Below, piece after piece: positions 51,345 through 60,967 of a stretch of DNA of 64,000 nucleotides; position 1 is the stretch's first letter, and every line of letters begins with the position of its first letter. Source of the stretch: Bradyrhizobium daqingense. GTDB taxonomy: Bacteria > Pseudomonadota > Alphaproteobacteria > Rhizobiales > Xanthobacteraceae. The position numbers and the translations under genes are program-made. The notes below the pieces were generated by a model. The model worked only from the letters and a program-made list of their open reading frames with translations, was not told the origin of the DNA and searched no databases. The stretch lies in NCBI RefSeq assembly GCF_021044685.1, contig NZ_CP088014.1, positions 4,450,001-4,514,000 of the forward strand, written 5' to 3'.

Positions 51345-52118
51345 ATGGATATCGCAACACTTGTCGGCCTGGTCGCAGGCGCCATTGTTGTGTCGTCGCT
51401 GATCCTGATGGGCGGCACCTTCGGGATGTTCTACGACATCCACGCCGTCATCGTCATCTTCGGCGGCTCGTTCGCCGCAACGATGATCCGCTTTCCATTG
51501 TCGGCAATGATCCACGGCGTGCCGCTGGGCGCGAAGTTCGCCTTCACCTTGAGCAGCCTTTCGGCCCACGACCTCGTCGACGAGCTCGCCCGCATTGCCG
51601 AGATCGCCCGCAAGCAGGGTCCGGTAGGGCTGGAAAAAGTCGAGACCGACGAGCCGTTCCTCGCCAAGGGCATCCGCTACGTCGCCGACGGTTACGACCT
51701 CGACTTCATTCGCGACAATCTGGAGCGCGACCGCGACAACTTCCTGATGCATCTCGACGAGGGCAGCAAGATTTATCGCGCGGTCGGCGACTGCGCCCCG
51801 GCGTTCGGCATGATCGGTACGCTGCTGGGCATGGTGCAGATGTTCTCCAACATGCAGGATCCCTCGAAGCTAGGTCCGTTCATGGCCACCGCGCTGCTGG
51901 CGACGCTGTACGGCGCCGTCGTCGCGAACCTGATCTGCTTGCCGATCGCCGACAAGCTGCACGGCAAGCTGCTCGACGAGGAGACGAACCGGACGCTGAT
52001 CATCGACGGCATCCTGATGATCCGCGATTCCAAGAGCCCGACGCTCGTGCGCGAGATGCTGCTGGCCTATCTGCCGGAGAAGCATCGTCACGCCGAGGGC
52101 GAGCCGGTGCCGGCCTGA
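51345..52118 (+). CDS. motA: MotA/PomA-type stator protein
   Basis: A 257-residue proton-channel protein with four spans (~2-22, 28-48, 150-172, 183-205). Conserved Pro in Ala-Pro-Ala-Phe-Gly-Met-Ile-Gly-Thr-Leu-Leu-Gly (~148-159) and the cytoplasmic charged loop between spans two and three are present. It forms the flagellar stator with the MotB-like protein 32 bp downstream. TTG at 51333 is a possible longer start. Confidence 0.9.
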   Translation: MDIATLVGLVAGAIVVSSLILMGGTFGMFYDIHAVIVIFGGSFAATMIRFPLSAMIHGVPLGAKFAFTLSSLSAHDLVDELARIAEIARKQGPVGLEKVETDEPFLAKGIRYVADGYDLDFIRDNLERDRDNFLMHLDEGSKIYRAVGDCAPAFGMIGTLLGMVQMFSNMQDPSKLGPFMATALLATLYGAVVANLICLPIADKLHGKLLDEETNRTLIIDGILMIRDSKSPTLVREMLLAYLPEKHRHAEGEPVPA

Positions 52119-52150
52119 TCGGTCGGTAGGGCGGTCGCGGAAAGCAGCCA

Positions 52151-52978
52151 ATGGCCAAGAAGAAACGCGGCGGCGCACATGGAGGCCACGGCTGGTTCGT
52201 GACCTTCGCCGACCTGATGGCGCTGCTGCTGGCGTTCTTCGTGATGCTGGTCGCGTTCTCCACTCAGGACGCCAACAAGCTGAAGATCGTCGCCGGCTCG
52301 ATGCGCGAGGCGTTCGGCGTGCAGACGGAAGCGCGCTATTCCGGCATCGTCGAGTCCGACGGCCTGCCGACCCGTCCGCGGTTGAAGAACGTCGATCACA
52401 TCCAGCCCGAGGATGCTTCCAACACGCCGACGCCGGACCAGGAGGATCGCGAGAAGACCTCCGGCGCGAAGATCAAGGTCGATCGCAATTTCGCGCTCGC
52501 CGCAGCCTCGCTGCGCCAGGCCTTGCAGGACATGCCGGAACTGACGGAGATGTCCAAGCACATCATGTTCGAGGAGACCAAGCAGGGCCTCAACCTCGAG
52601 ATCGTCGATCAGGACGGTCGCTCGATGTTCGCCGACGGCTCCAAGGTGCCTTACGACCGCACCCGCCGCCTGGTCGAGAAGCTTGCGATTCCGCTCAAGG
52701 CGACGCCGCTGCGCGTTTCGATCGCCGGCCACACCGCGGCGGGCTTCGTGCCGACCCGCAGCGACTACGGCGCCTTCGACCTTTCGGCCGATCGCGCCAA
52801 CGCCGTGCGCCAGATCCTTGAGCGTGAAGGCTTGCCGTCGTCGCACATCTTCGCCGTCTCGGGCAAGGCGGACACCCAGCCGCTGTTTCCGGACGATCCT
52901 TCGCTCGCCGCCAACCGGCGGGTGACCATCACCTTGATGCGCGAAGACCCGCCGCTGCCACCAAACCTGAAGCCCTAA
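52151..52978 (+). CDS. motB: MotB-type stator protein
   Basis: A 275-residue inner-membrane protein. A basic head precedes one span (~15-38) with the essential ion-binding Asp21 in Thr-Phe-Ala-Asp-Leu-Met-Ala-Leu-Leu-Leu-Ala-Phe. A ~110-residue linker follows, then the OmpA-like peptidoglycan-binding domain (~165-265: Ser-Ile-Ala-Gly-His-Thr, Leu-Ser-Ala-Asp-Arg-Ala-Asn-Ala-Val-Arg, Asn-Arg-Arg-Val-Thr-Ile). With MotA it powers flagellar rotation. Confidence 0.9.
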   Translation: MAKKKRGGAHGGHGWFVTFADLMALLLAFFVMLVAFSTQDANKLKIVAGSMREAFGVQTEARYSGIVESDGLPTRPRLKNVDHIQPEDASNTPTPDQEDREKTSGAKIKVDRNFALAAASLRQALQDMPELTEMSKHIMFEETKQGLNLEIVDQDGRSMFADGSKVPYDRTRRLVEKLAIPLKATPLRVSIAGHTAAGFVPTRSDYGAFDLSADRANAVRQILEREGLPSSHIFAVSGKADTQPLFPDDPSLAANRRVTITLMREDPPLPPNLKP

Positions 52979-53151
52979 CGGTCTTGCATTACCATTTTAC
53001 CTGAGGCATGTCGTCGCGCCGGCGACGAACGTTGCTGCGGTGTCACAGCTTCTGTCTCGGCGGCTGCTATGGTGGCGAGCCGATTGACAGGCGACGCTGA
53101 ACCGTCGAAAGGCGCCGGATCGAATTCAGGGACCAAGCGTTTTCCACCCCC

Positions 53152-55053
53152 ATGACGGCGAGCATCTCATCGACCGAGACCCACGACGGGAAGCCGGTCA
53201 CATCAGGTTTTTGGGCCCTTACGCTCGGGAGCATCGGCGTCGTCTTCGGCGACATCGGCACCTCGCCGCTCTATGCTTTCCACGAGGCAGTGAAGGGCGC
53301 CGCCCATGGCGAGCCGGTCTCGCGGGCTATCGTGCTGGGCGTGCTCTCGCTGATCCTGTGGGCGCTGCTGATCGTCGTCACCGCCAAATATGTCCTGCTG
53401 CTGCTGCGCGCCGACAATAACGGGGAGGGCGGCACGCTCTCGCTGATGGCGCTGGGCCAGCGCGCGCTCGGGCGGCGAAGCTGGGTTCTGCTCGCGCTCG
53501 GCGTGGTCGGGGCCTCCATGTTCATCGGCGATTCCATGATCACGCCGGCGATCTCGGTGCTGTCGGCGGTCCAAGGCCTGAAGCTCGCAACTCCGGCGTT
53601 CGAGCACTACGTCGTGCCGCTCACGGTCCTCATCCTGGCGCTGCTGTTTGCCGTCCAGAGCAAAGGGACCGCACTGGTGGCCTCGGCCTTCGGGCCGGTG
53701 ATGGTGATATGGTTCGCCGTCATTGCAGTGATGGGGGCCGTCCATATCGCCGACGACCCCACGGTGCTGGCGGCGATCAATCCCTATTATGCGGTGCAGT
53801 TCGTGCTGTCGCACGGTGTGATCGGCCTCGTGACTCTCGGCGCCGTGTTCCTGGCGGTGACCGGAGGCGAGGCGCTCTATGCCGATCTCGGTCATTTCGG
53901 GCGCAAGCCGATCCAGTCGGCCTGGATGTTCTTCGTGCTGCCCGCGCTCCTGATCAACTATTTCGGACAGGGCGCGCTGGTGCTGTCCGATCCCAGCGCG
54001 ATCGAGCATTCCTTCTATCGCATGGTGCCTGACAGTCTGGTGCTGCCGCTGGTCGGCCTTGCGACCGCCGCGACTGTGATCGCGAGCCAGGCCGTGATCA
54101 CCGGCGCCTATTCGCTGGTCTATCAGGCGGTGCAGCTCGGCCTGCTTCCGCGCTTCGAGGTGCGCTACACCTCCGAGACTCACGCCGGCCAGATCTATCT
54201 GCCGCGCGTGAACCGGCTGCTGCTGATCGGCGTGATGCTGCTGGTCTTGCTGTTCCACACCCCCAGCAATCTGGCCTCGGCGTATGGCATCGCGGTCTCC
54301 ACCACCATGGTCGCCGACGGCATCATGGGCTTCGTTGTGATCTGGAAATTGTGGAACTGGCGCGCCGCCACGGCTGCGGCTGTCATCGTGCCCTTCGTCA
54401 TCGTCGATTTGAGCTTCTTCAGCGCCAATCTGTTGAAGCTGCTCGACGGTGCCTGGGTGCCGCTATTGTTTGGCGTCGTCATGGTGGGGACGATCTGGAC
54501 CTGGCGCAAGGGTTCGGGAATCCTGATCCAGAAGACGCGCCGGATCGAGGTGCCGCTGGATGATCTGATCCGGAGCCTCGAGAAGCGGCCCCCGCACATC
54601 GTCAAGGGCACCGCGGTGTTCCTCACCAGCGATCCCGCTTTCGTGCCGACCGCGTTGCTCCACAATTTGAAGCACAACAAGGTGCTGCACGAGCACAACG
54701 TGATCCTCACCATCGAGACCGCGCAGACTCCACGAGTCGATCTGTCGGAGCGGTTTCGCATGGAGAAGATCAGCGACAAGTTTTCCAAGGTTCGCCTGCG
54801 CTTCGGCTACATGGAGCAGCCGAACGTGCCCAAGGCGCTTGCGATCGCACGCAAGCAGGGCTGGCAGTTCGACATCATGTCGACCTCGTTCTTTGTGTCG
54901 CGGCGCTCGCTGAAAGCTTCGGCGCAATCGGGCATGCCGCTCTGGCAGGATCATTTGTTCATTGCGCTCAGCCGGTCCGCCAACGATGCCACGGACTACT
55001 TCCAGATCCCCACGGGACGGGTGGTGGAAGTCGGGACCCAGGTCACGATCTAA
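53152..55053 (+). CDS. kup: potassium uptake protein Kup (first copy)
   Basis: A 633-residue KUP transporter with 12 spans. Signature Gly-Val-Val-Phe-Gly-Asp-Ile-Gly-Thr-Ser-Pro-Leu-Tyr-Ala at ~24-37 contains the Asp of proton coupling; Arg-Ala-Asp-Asn-Asn-Gly-Glu-Gly-Gly at ~85-93. A cytoplasmic C-terminal domain of ~170 residues follows. It takes up K+ with a proton. The next gene is a close paralogue. Confidence 0.95.
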   Translation: MTASISSTETHDGKPVTSGFWALTLGSIGVVFGDIGTSPLYAFHEAVKGAAHGEPVSRAIVLGVLSLILWALLIVVTAKYVLLLLRADNNGEGGTLSLMALGQRALGRRSWVLLALGVVGASMFIGDSMITPAISVLSAVQGLKLATPAFEHYVVPLTVLILALLFAVQSKGTALVASAFGPVMVIWFAVIAVMGAVHIADDPTVLAAINPYYAVQFVLSHGVIGLVTLGAVFLAVTGGEALYADLGHFGRKPIQSAWMFFVLPALLINYFGQGALVLSDPSAIEHSFYRMVPDSLVLPLVGLATAATVIASQAVITGAYSLVYQAVQLGLLPRFEVRYTSETHAGQIYLPRVNRLLLIGVMLLVLLFHTPSNLASAYGIAVSTTMVADGIMGFVVIWKLWNWRAATAAAVIVPFVIVDLSFFSANLLKLLDGAWVPLLFGVVMVGTIWTWRKGSGILIQKTRRIEVPLDDLIRSLEKRPPHIVKGTAVFLTSDPAFVPTALLHNLKHNKVLHEHNVILTIETAQTPRVDLSERFRMEKISDKFSKVRLRFGYMEQPNVPKALAIARKQGWQFDIMSTSFFVSRRSLKASAQSGMPLWQDHLFIALSRSANDATDYFQIPTGRVVEVGTQVTI

Positions 55054-55192
55054 CCGCTACCTCCTCTGCCATGCGAATTTGCATGGCTAAGCCCCAGAAT
55101 CGGGCTAGGCTATGCCGGCAGCGCAGGCCTATAAGCCGCGCGCTCTTCCGCCGTTGTGCAGTGAAGCATTTTAGAGGCCATCGGGCTTTCCC

Positions 55193-57121
55193 ATGACTAG
55201 CGACGCAGTGATTTCCGCCCCGGAAACGGCGGCGGCCAACGGGCATGGCGAGGCCCACACCACCGCCGGTTTCGGCGCGCTGACGCTTGGCAGCATCGGG
55301 GTCGTCTATGGCGATATCGGCACCAGCCCGCTCTACGCCTTCCGCGAAGCGGTGCTGGCGGCCTCGGGCGCCGAAGGCGCGCCCACGCCGGCAGCCGTTC
55401 TCGGCGTCGTCTCCCTGATCCTGTGGGCCCTCATCGTCGTGGTGACGCTGAAATATGTTGTCATCCTGCTCCGCGCCGACAACAACGGCGAGGGCGGCAC
55501 GCTCGCGCTGATGGCCTTGGCCCAGCGCGCTGTCGGCACCGGCGGTGCCACCGTCGTCCTGCTCGGAATCATCTCCGGTGCGCTCTTCTATGGCGATGCC
55601 GTGATCACGCCGGCGCTCTCGGTGCTGTCGGCGATCGAAGGCATGAAGGACGTCACGCTGCGGTTCGAACCTTATATCGTTCCGCTGACCGTGGTGATCC
55701 TGGTCGCGCTGTTCGCGGTGCAATCCCGCGGTACCGCCCGCGTTGCCGCCTTCTTCGGCCCGATCATGTGCGTCTGGTTCGCGGTGCTCGCGGCCGCCGC
55801 GATCCACCCGATCATCGAGCAGCCGCAGGTGCTGCTCGCGCTGAACCCGCTCCACGCGGTGTCCTTCATGCTCTCCCACGGCATCATCGGCTTCGTGACG
55901 CTGGGTGCGGTGTTCCTGGCGGTCACTGGCGCCGAAGCGCTCTATGCCGACCTTGGCCATTTCGGCAAGCGGCCGATCCAGACCGCCTGGTTGTTCATCG
56001 TGCTGCCATCGCTGGCGCTGAACTATCTGGGGCAGGGGGCGCTCGTGCTCGGCGATCCCGGGGCGATCGTGAGCCCATTCTTCCAGCTCTTCCCGCAGGG
56101 TTTCTTCCGTGGCTGCATGGTTGTGCTCGCCACCATGGCGACCGTCATCGCGAGCCAGGCGGTGATCACCGGCGCCTATTCGCTGACGCGTCAGGCTATT
56201 CAGCTCGGGCTGCTGCCGCGCTTCGAAATTCGTCATACCTCCGAAGCCCATTCCGGCCAGATCTTCATCCCGCGCATCAACCAGCTTTTGCTGCTCGCCG
56301 TGGTGCTGCTGGTGCTGCTGTTCCGTTCCTCCAGCGCGCTGGCGTCCGCCTATGGCATCTCGGTCACCGGCACCATGGTAGTGACCGCGCTGATGGGCTT
56401 CGTGGTGGTCTGGAAAGTGTGGCGGTGGTCGCCGCTCGCCGCCGGCGCGCTGATTGCGCCGTTCCTGTTCCTCGACATGACCTTCCTTGCCGCCAACCTG
56501 CTCAAGGTGTTCGAGGGCGGCTGGGTGCCGCTGGCGCTCGGCGCGCTCATGATCATCCTGATGTACACGTGGCGGCGCGGCAGCCGGCTGCTGTTCGAGA
56601 AGTCGCGCAAGCTCGAGTTCCCACTCGCCGACCTCGTGGCCATGCTGGAGAAGCGGCCGCCCCAGCGCGTGCCCGGCACCGCCGTGTTCCTGACCTCGGA
56701 CCCGCTCAGTGCGCCGACCGCGCTGATGCATAGTCTGAAACACTACAAGGTTCTGCACGAGAAGAACGTCATTCTCACCATCGAGACGGCGCAGACCCCG
56801 CGGATCGATCCGGCCGAGCGGGTCAGGCTGGAGCAAATCTCGCCGACCTTTTCCAAGGTCACGCTGAAGTTCGGCTTCATGGAATCGCCCAATGTGCCGA
56901 AGGCGCTGGCGATCGCGCGCAAGCTCGGTTGGCAGTTCGACATCATGTCGACCTCGTTCTTCCTGTCGCGGCGGGCGCTGAAGCCCGCGGTGCATTCGGG
57001 CATGCCGCGCTGGCAGGACCGGCTCTTCATCTCGCTGAGCCGATCGGCCAACGACGCCACCGACTATTTCCAGATCCCCTCCGGCCGTGTGGTTGAGGTC
57101 GGAACGCAGGTGACGATCTAG
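55193..57121 (+). CDS. kup: potassium uptake protein Kup (second copy)
   Basis: A 642-residue paralogue of the first Kup, with the same motifs (Gly-Val-Val-Tyr-Gly-Asp-Ile-Gly-Thr-Ser at ~33-42). The two are very alike along the whole length, most so at the signature and in the last 100 residues (both end Ser-Gly/Thr-Gly-Arg-Val-Val-Glu-Val-Gly-Thr-Gln-Val-Thr-Ile). A tandem duplication 139 bp apart, perhaps with its own promoter in the gap. Confidence 0.95.
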   Translation: MTSDAVISAPETAAANGHGEAHTTAGFGALTLGSIGVVYGDIGTSPLYAFREAVLAASGAEGAPTPAAVLGVVSLILWALIVVVTLKYVVILLRADNNGEGGTLALMALAQRAVGTGGATVVLLGIISGALFYGDAVITPALSVLSAIEGMKDVTLRFEPYIVPLTVVILVALFAVQSRGTARVAAFFGPIMCVWFAVLAAAAIHPIIEQPQVLLALNPLHAVSFMLSHGIIGFVTLGAVFLAVTGAEALYADLGHFGKRPIQTAWLFIVLPSLALNYLGQGALVLGDPGAIVSPFFQLFPQGFFRGCMVVLATMATVIASQAVITGAYSLTRQAIQLGLLPRFEIRHTSEAHSGQIFIPRINQLLLLAVVLLVLLFRSSSALASAYGISVTGTMVVTALMGFVVVWKVWRWSPLAAGALIAPFLFLDMTFLAANLLKVFEGGWVPLALGALMIILMYTWRRGSRLLFEKSRKLEFPLADLVAMLEKRPPQRVPGTAVFLTSDPLSAPTALMHSLKHYKVLHEKNVILTIETAQTPRIDPAERVRLEQISPTFSKVTLKFGFMESPNVPKALAIARKLGWQFDIMSTSFFLSRRALKPAVHSGMPRWQDRLFISLSRSANDATDYFQIPSGRVVEVGTQVTI

Positions 57122-57278
57122 GGCCGGGATTCAAAGCGTGCTTCAAGTCGCTGCGATTTAGCTTTAGCTTGCGCCGTGCGGCTCAAGCCTTTGTAGCGCT
57201 TGATTTTCGCGTCCCGAGAGGCGAGGTTGCGCGCCGGCCGGGATCGCCCGGGCCCACAGACGCGACGTGGAGGATGAA

Positions 57279-57605
57279 GTGGCAAACCAGGTACAGGATC
57301 TGACCGCGGACGAGGTCTCCAAGGGGGTCGCCGAAGGCCGCTATCTCTTGGTCGACGTCCGCGAGCCGAATGAGGTCGAGGCCGAGGCCTATCCCTACGG
57401 CGTCGTGGTACCGCTCTCGACCTTCGATCCCAAGGCGATTCCAGATCCCGGCGGAAAGCAGGTCGTGTTCGCCTGCCGCTCGGGCAAGCGCTCGGTGACG
57501 GCCTCGCTGGCGGCGCAGGCGGCCGGCCTGCCTTACGACAAGCATCTGGCCGGCGGCATGCTGGGCTGGAAGGCGGCGGGCCTTCCGAGCAAGGTCGGTG
57601 GCTGA
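57279..57605 (+). CDS. rhodanese-like domain protein
   Basis: A 108-residue single-domain rhodanese. The active-site loop is Cys-Arg-Ser-Gly-Lys-Arg-Ser with the catalytic Cys at ~67, and the early motif Leu-Val-Asp-Val-Arg-Glu-Pro-Asn-Glu is present. It transfers sulfane sulfur. GTG at 57279 is chosen since GGAGG lies right before it; GTG 57267 is an alternative. Confidence 0.88.
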   Translation: MANQVQDLTADEVSKGVAEGRYLLVDVREPNEVEAEAYPYGVVVPLSTFDPKAIPDPGGKQVVFACRSGKRSVTASLAAQAAGLPYDKHLAGGMLGWKAAGLPSKVGG

Positions 57606-57613
57606 TCGGCCCG

Positions 57614-58792
57614 ATGTCCAAAAGCTCGTCCCTGAACAAGGTCTTCGCCGACCTTCCCGTCACCATCTTCGAGGCGATGTCGCAGGCCGCGCGCGACAAT
57701 GCCGCCATCAATCTCGGTCAAGGCTTCCCCGACGATCCCGGCCCCGAGGACATTCGCCGCGCCGCGGCCGAGGCCTCGCTGAACGGCTACAACCAATACC
57801 CATCCATGATGGGCCTGCCGGAGCTGCGCCAGGCCATCGCGACCCATTACGGCCATTGGCACGGTCTCAAGCTCGATCCCATGAGCGAGGTGATGGTGAC
57901 CTCCGGCGGCACCGAGGCCCTGACCTCGGCGATCCTCGCGGTCGTGCAACCGGGTGACGAGGTCGTCTGTTTCCAGCCGGTCTATGATTCCTATCTCCCG
58001 ATCATCCGCCAGGCCGGCGGCATTCCACGCCTCGTCCGGCTTGAGCCGCCGCACTGGCGGCTGAATGAGGACATGCTGAAAAGCGTCTTCAATTCAAAGA
58101 CGAAGGCGGTGCTCTTCAACAATCCTCTGAATCCCTCCGCGGTGGTCTATCCGCGCGAGGACCTCGAACTGCTCGCGCGCTACTGCCAGGAGTTCGACGT
58201 CATCGCGATCTGCGACGAGGTCTGGGAGCACGTCACCTTCGACGAGCACGAGCACATCCCGCTGATCACCATCCCCGGCATGCGCGAGCGCACCATCAAG
58301 GTCGGCTCGGCCGGCAAGATTTTCTCGCTGACGGGCTGGAAGATCGGCTTCGTCTGCGCCGCGCCGCCTCTTCTGCGCGTCGCCGCCAAGGTGCACCAGT
58401 TCCTGACCTTCACCACGGCGCCGAACCTCCAGGCCGCCGTCGCCTACGGCCTCGGCAAGTCTGACGACTATTTCCTGTCGATGCGCAAGGACCTGACGCG
58501 GAGCAGGGACCGCCTCACCAAGGGCCTAGAAAGCCTCGGCTTCCCCGTCCTGAAGTCGCAGGGCACCTACTTCCTCACCGTCGACCTGTCGCCGCTCGGG
58601 CTGAACGAGAGCGACACCGAGTTCTGCTGGCGGATCGTGAAGGAGTACAAGGTCGCGGCGATCCCGGTCTCGGCCTTCTACGAGCAGGACCCCGTCACCT
58701 CGGTGGTGCGTTTCTGCTTTGCCAAGAAGGACGAGACTCTCGACACCGCACTCGAGCGGCTGTCGGACGCGGTGCGTGGGCGCAAGAGGTAG
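57614..58792 (+). CDS. PLP aminotransferase, class I/II
   Basis: A 392-residue fold-type I aminotransferase. The PLP lysine is Lys235 in Ser-Ala-Gly-Lys-Ile-Phe-Ser-Leu-Thr-Gly-Trp-Lys, and the Asp and Asn ligands are in Ile-Cys-Asp-Glu-Val-Trp (~201) and Asn-Asn-Pro-Leu-Asn-Pro (~170). It is close to YbdL/kynurenine-glutamine transaminase types. Starts 8 bp after the rhodanese; potF-like gene follows 7 bp later. Confidence 0.9.
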   Translation: MSKSSSLNKVFADLPVTIFEAMSQAARDNAAINLGQGFPDDPGPEDIRRAAAEASLNGYNQYPSMMGLPELRQAIATHYGHWHGLKLDPMSEVMVTSGGTEALTSAILAVVQPGDEVVCFQPVYDSYLPIIRQAGGIPRLVRLEPPHWRLNEDMLKSVFNSKTKAVLFNNPLNPSAVVYPREDLELLARYCQEFDVIAICDEVWEHVTFDEHEHIPLITIPGMRERTIKVGSAGKIFSLTGWKIGFVCAAPPLLRVAAKVHQFLTFTTAPNLQAAVAYGLGKSDDYFLSMRKDLTRSRDRLTKGLESLGFPVLKSQGTYFLTVDLSPLGLNESDTEFCWRIVKEYKVAAIPVSAFYEQDPVTSVVRFCFAKKDETLDTALERLSDAVRGRKR

Positions 58793-58799
58793 ATTTGAG

Positions 58800-59927
58800 A
58801 TGACGAATGTCGGCCGATTGAGGCGTTGCTTTTCCTGGCTTTGCCTTGGTTTTGCGATCGCTGCAGCGCTGACATTGCTTTCGCCACCCGCCGGTGCCCA
58901 GGAGCGGGTCGTCAACTTCTACAACTGGTCCAACTACGTGGCGCCTGAGGTCCTCGAGGCCTTCACCAAGGAGACCGGCATCAAGGTCGTCTACGACACC
59001 TTCGATGCCAACGAGACGCTGGAGACGCGCCTGATGGCCGGCAGGTCCGGCTACGACGTCGTGGTGCCCACGGCGTACTTCCTCCAGCGTCAGATCAAGG
59101 CCAACATCTTCCAGAAGCTCGACAAGACGAAGCTGCCGAATCTCGCCAACGCCTGGCCGATGGTGACGAAGCACCTCGCGACCTACGATCCCGGCAACGA
59201 CTATGCCGCCAACTACATGTGGGGCACGACCGGCATCGGCTACAACGTCGCCAAGGTGAAGCAGATCCTTGGACCCGACGCCAAGATCGACAGCTGGGAC
59301 ATCGTCTTCAAGCCGGAGAACCTCGCAAAATTTAGAGATTGCGGCGTGCACATGCTCGATTCCGCCGATGATATCTTTCCGGCGGCGCTGAACTATCTCG
59401 GGCTCGATCCGAACTCGACCAAGCAGGCGGACCTGGAGAAGGCCGCTGACGCCGTGGCGAAAGTCCGGCCTTCCGTGCGCAAGTTCCACTCGTCAGAATA
59501 TCTGAGCGCGCTCGCGACCGGCGAGATCTGCTTCGTAGTCGGCTGGTCCGGCGACATCATGCAGGCCCGCGCCCGCGCCGCCGAGGCAAAAAGTGGCGTC
59601 GAGATCGGCTACGCAATCCCGAAGGAGGGCGCGCAGATGTTCTTCGACAATCTCGCGATCCCCGCCGATGCCAAGAACGTCAGAGAAGCCTACGAACTGA
59701 TCAACTATCTCTATCGCCCGGACGTCGCCGCCAAGAATTCGGACTTCCTGTCCTACGCGAGCGGCAACCTCGCCGCCCAGAAGCTGGTCGATCCGAGGAT
59801 CCTGAACGACAAGAACATCTATCCGGACGAGGCGACGCTTTCAAAACTGTTCGTCATCACGGCGCGCGAGCCGGCGACCCAGCGGATCATCAATCGGCTC
59901 TGGACCAAGGTGAAGACGGGGAGGTAG
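58800..59927 (+). CDS. potF: polyamine ABC transporter binding protein (PotF-like)
   Basis: A 375-residue periplasmic protein. Signal peptide of ~33 residues ending Ala-Gly-Ala-Gln; the mature start Val-Val-Asn-Phe-Tyr-Asn-Trp-Ser-Asn-Tyr-Val matches PotF/PotD. Putrescine-type binding residues appear at Tyr-Asp-Val-Val-Val-Pro-Thr (~79) and Val-Gly-Trp-Ser-Gly-Asp-Ile (~243). No permease or ATPase genes lie next to it here; the 3' neighbour is convergent. Confidence 0.92.
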   Translation: MTNVGRLRRCFSWLCLGFAIAAALTLLSPPAGAQERVVNFYNWSNYVAPEVLEAFTKETGIKVVYDTFDANETLETRLMAGRSGYDVVVPTAYFLQRQIKANIFQKLDKTKLPNLANAWPMVTKHLATYDPGNDYAANYMWGTTGIGYNVAKVKQILGPDAKIDSWDIVFKPENLAKFRDCGVHMLDSADDIFPAALNYLGLDPNSTKQADLEKAADAVAKVRPSVRKFHSSEYLSALATGEICFVVGWSGDIMQARARAAEAKSGVEIGYAIPKEGAQMFFDNLAIPADAKNVREAYELINYLYRPDVAAKNSDFLSYASGNLAAQKLVDPRILNDKNIYPDEATLSKLFVITAREPATQRIINRLWTKVKTGR

Positions 59928-59939
59928 AGGCACATTCGC

Positions 59940-60019
59940 GTCATTGCGAGCTAAGCGAGCAATCCAGAATCTTTCCGAGGCATTCTGGATTGCTTCGTCG
60001 CTTTGCTCCTCGCAATGAC
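59940..60019. repeat. 80-bp palindromic repeat, CATTGCGAG type
   Basis: GTCATTGCGAG at 59940 pairs with CTCGCAATGAC ending at 60019, and AATCCAGAAT pairs with ATTCTGGATT around the centre. A third family of dispersed palindromes, here between the convergent potF-like and lpxXL genes, able to end transcription both ways. Confidence 0.78.
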
Positions 60020-60026
60020 GGTGCAA

Positions 60027-60959
60027 CTACCGCCACCTTCTGTGCAGCCACAGCCACTGCTCGGGATGCTCGCGCACCCAACTCTCCACCACGCTGGTGA
60101 TCGCCTGCGTCGTGCCCTGGATGTCGATCTTGCCGTCGGCGTCGCGCACCGGCTTGATCTCTTCGGTCAGCTCGCCGCGGAAGCGGCCGCCGGGCAGGCG
60201 GATGATGCGGACGCCGTGGATCGGACATTCGACCTGGCGCAAGAGCCGCGCCAGCATCGGATTCGCGCGGGTCTTGCGGCCGAAGAAGCTGACCTCGACG
60301 CCCGCGGTCAGGTACTGGTCGATCAGCATGGCGACGTGCTTGCCGTCCTTGAGCGCCTGCGCGAGCCGCAGCGGCGCGTCGCGGCCCGCCGGGATCAATG
60401 TGCCCATGTTGACCTGGCGCATTTCCTGGATGATGCGGTCGGCGGAGGCGATGTTCGGCCGGCGATACAGGATCGCGGTATCCAGCTCATGCGCGACGGC
60501 AGCGAGAGCCGGCAGCTCCCAGTTGGCGAGATGCGCGGCGAAGATCAGCGCCGGCTTGCCGTCGTCGCGGATCTGATCGAACAGCTCGATGCTGCGTTCG
60601 GACAATTCGATCCGGCTTTTCTCCGGGTGATCGCGATCGTAGTTCCAGACGTGATCGATATGGGCGAACTCGGCGCCGACGCGGCCGAGATTGTCCCAGA
60701 CGCCCATCAGGATGCGTTCGATCTCGTCCGGCGACTTCTCCGGAAAGGCGGCGGTGAGATTGGCGCGGCCGATGCGGTGCTCGCGCAGGCGCGGTCCGAT
60801 CAGCTTTACCGCCCGCGCGAAAAAGTCCGATGTCTTGACCGGATCGAAATAGCGCGTGGTGCGCAGCATGCCGACGGTGGCGGCGCCGATCAGGCTGCCG
60901 CCCATCGATTTTGCCGCCTCCCGCGCGCGGGCCTTCATCCTCGCAGGAAGCAGCGACAT
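60027..60959 (-). CDS. lpxXL: lipid A acyltransferase, VLCFA type (LpxXL)
   Basis: A 310-residue LpxL/LpxM-family acyltransferase. The catalytic His-x4-Glu is His143-Leu-Ala-Asn-Trp-Glu148. It lies last in the acpXL-fabZ-fabF-fabF operon, which in rhizobia makes a very-long-chain hydroxy fatty acid on AcpXL; LpxXL then moves it to lipid A. That neighbourhood, rather than the fold, gives the specific name. Confidence 0.87.
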   Translation of the reverse strand: MSLLPARMKARAREAAKSMGGSLIGAATVGMLRTTRYFDPVKTSDFFARAVKLIGPRLREHRIGRANLTAAFPEKSPDEIERILMGVWDNLGRVGAEFAHIDHVWNYDRDHPEKSRIELSERSIELFDQIRDDGKPALIFAAHLANWELPALAAVAHELDTAILYRRPNIASADRIIQEMRQVNMGTLIPAGRDAPLRLAQALKDGKHVAMLIDQYLTAGVEVSFFGRKTRANPMLARLLRQVECPIHGVRIIRLPGGRFRGELTEEIKPVRDADGKIDIQGTTQAITSVVESWVREHPEQWLWLHRRWR

Positions 60960-60967
60960 GTGTCCGG

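Noticed and set aside
55043..56995. 650-codon open frame opposite the second kup gene
   Set aside because: Mirror of a high-GC3 gene; Arg/His/Glu-rich with no recognisable fold.
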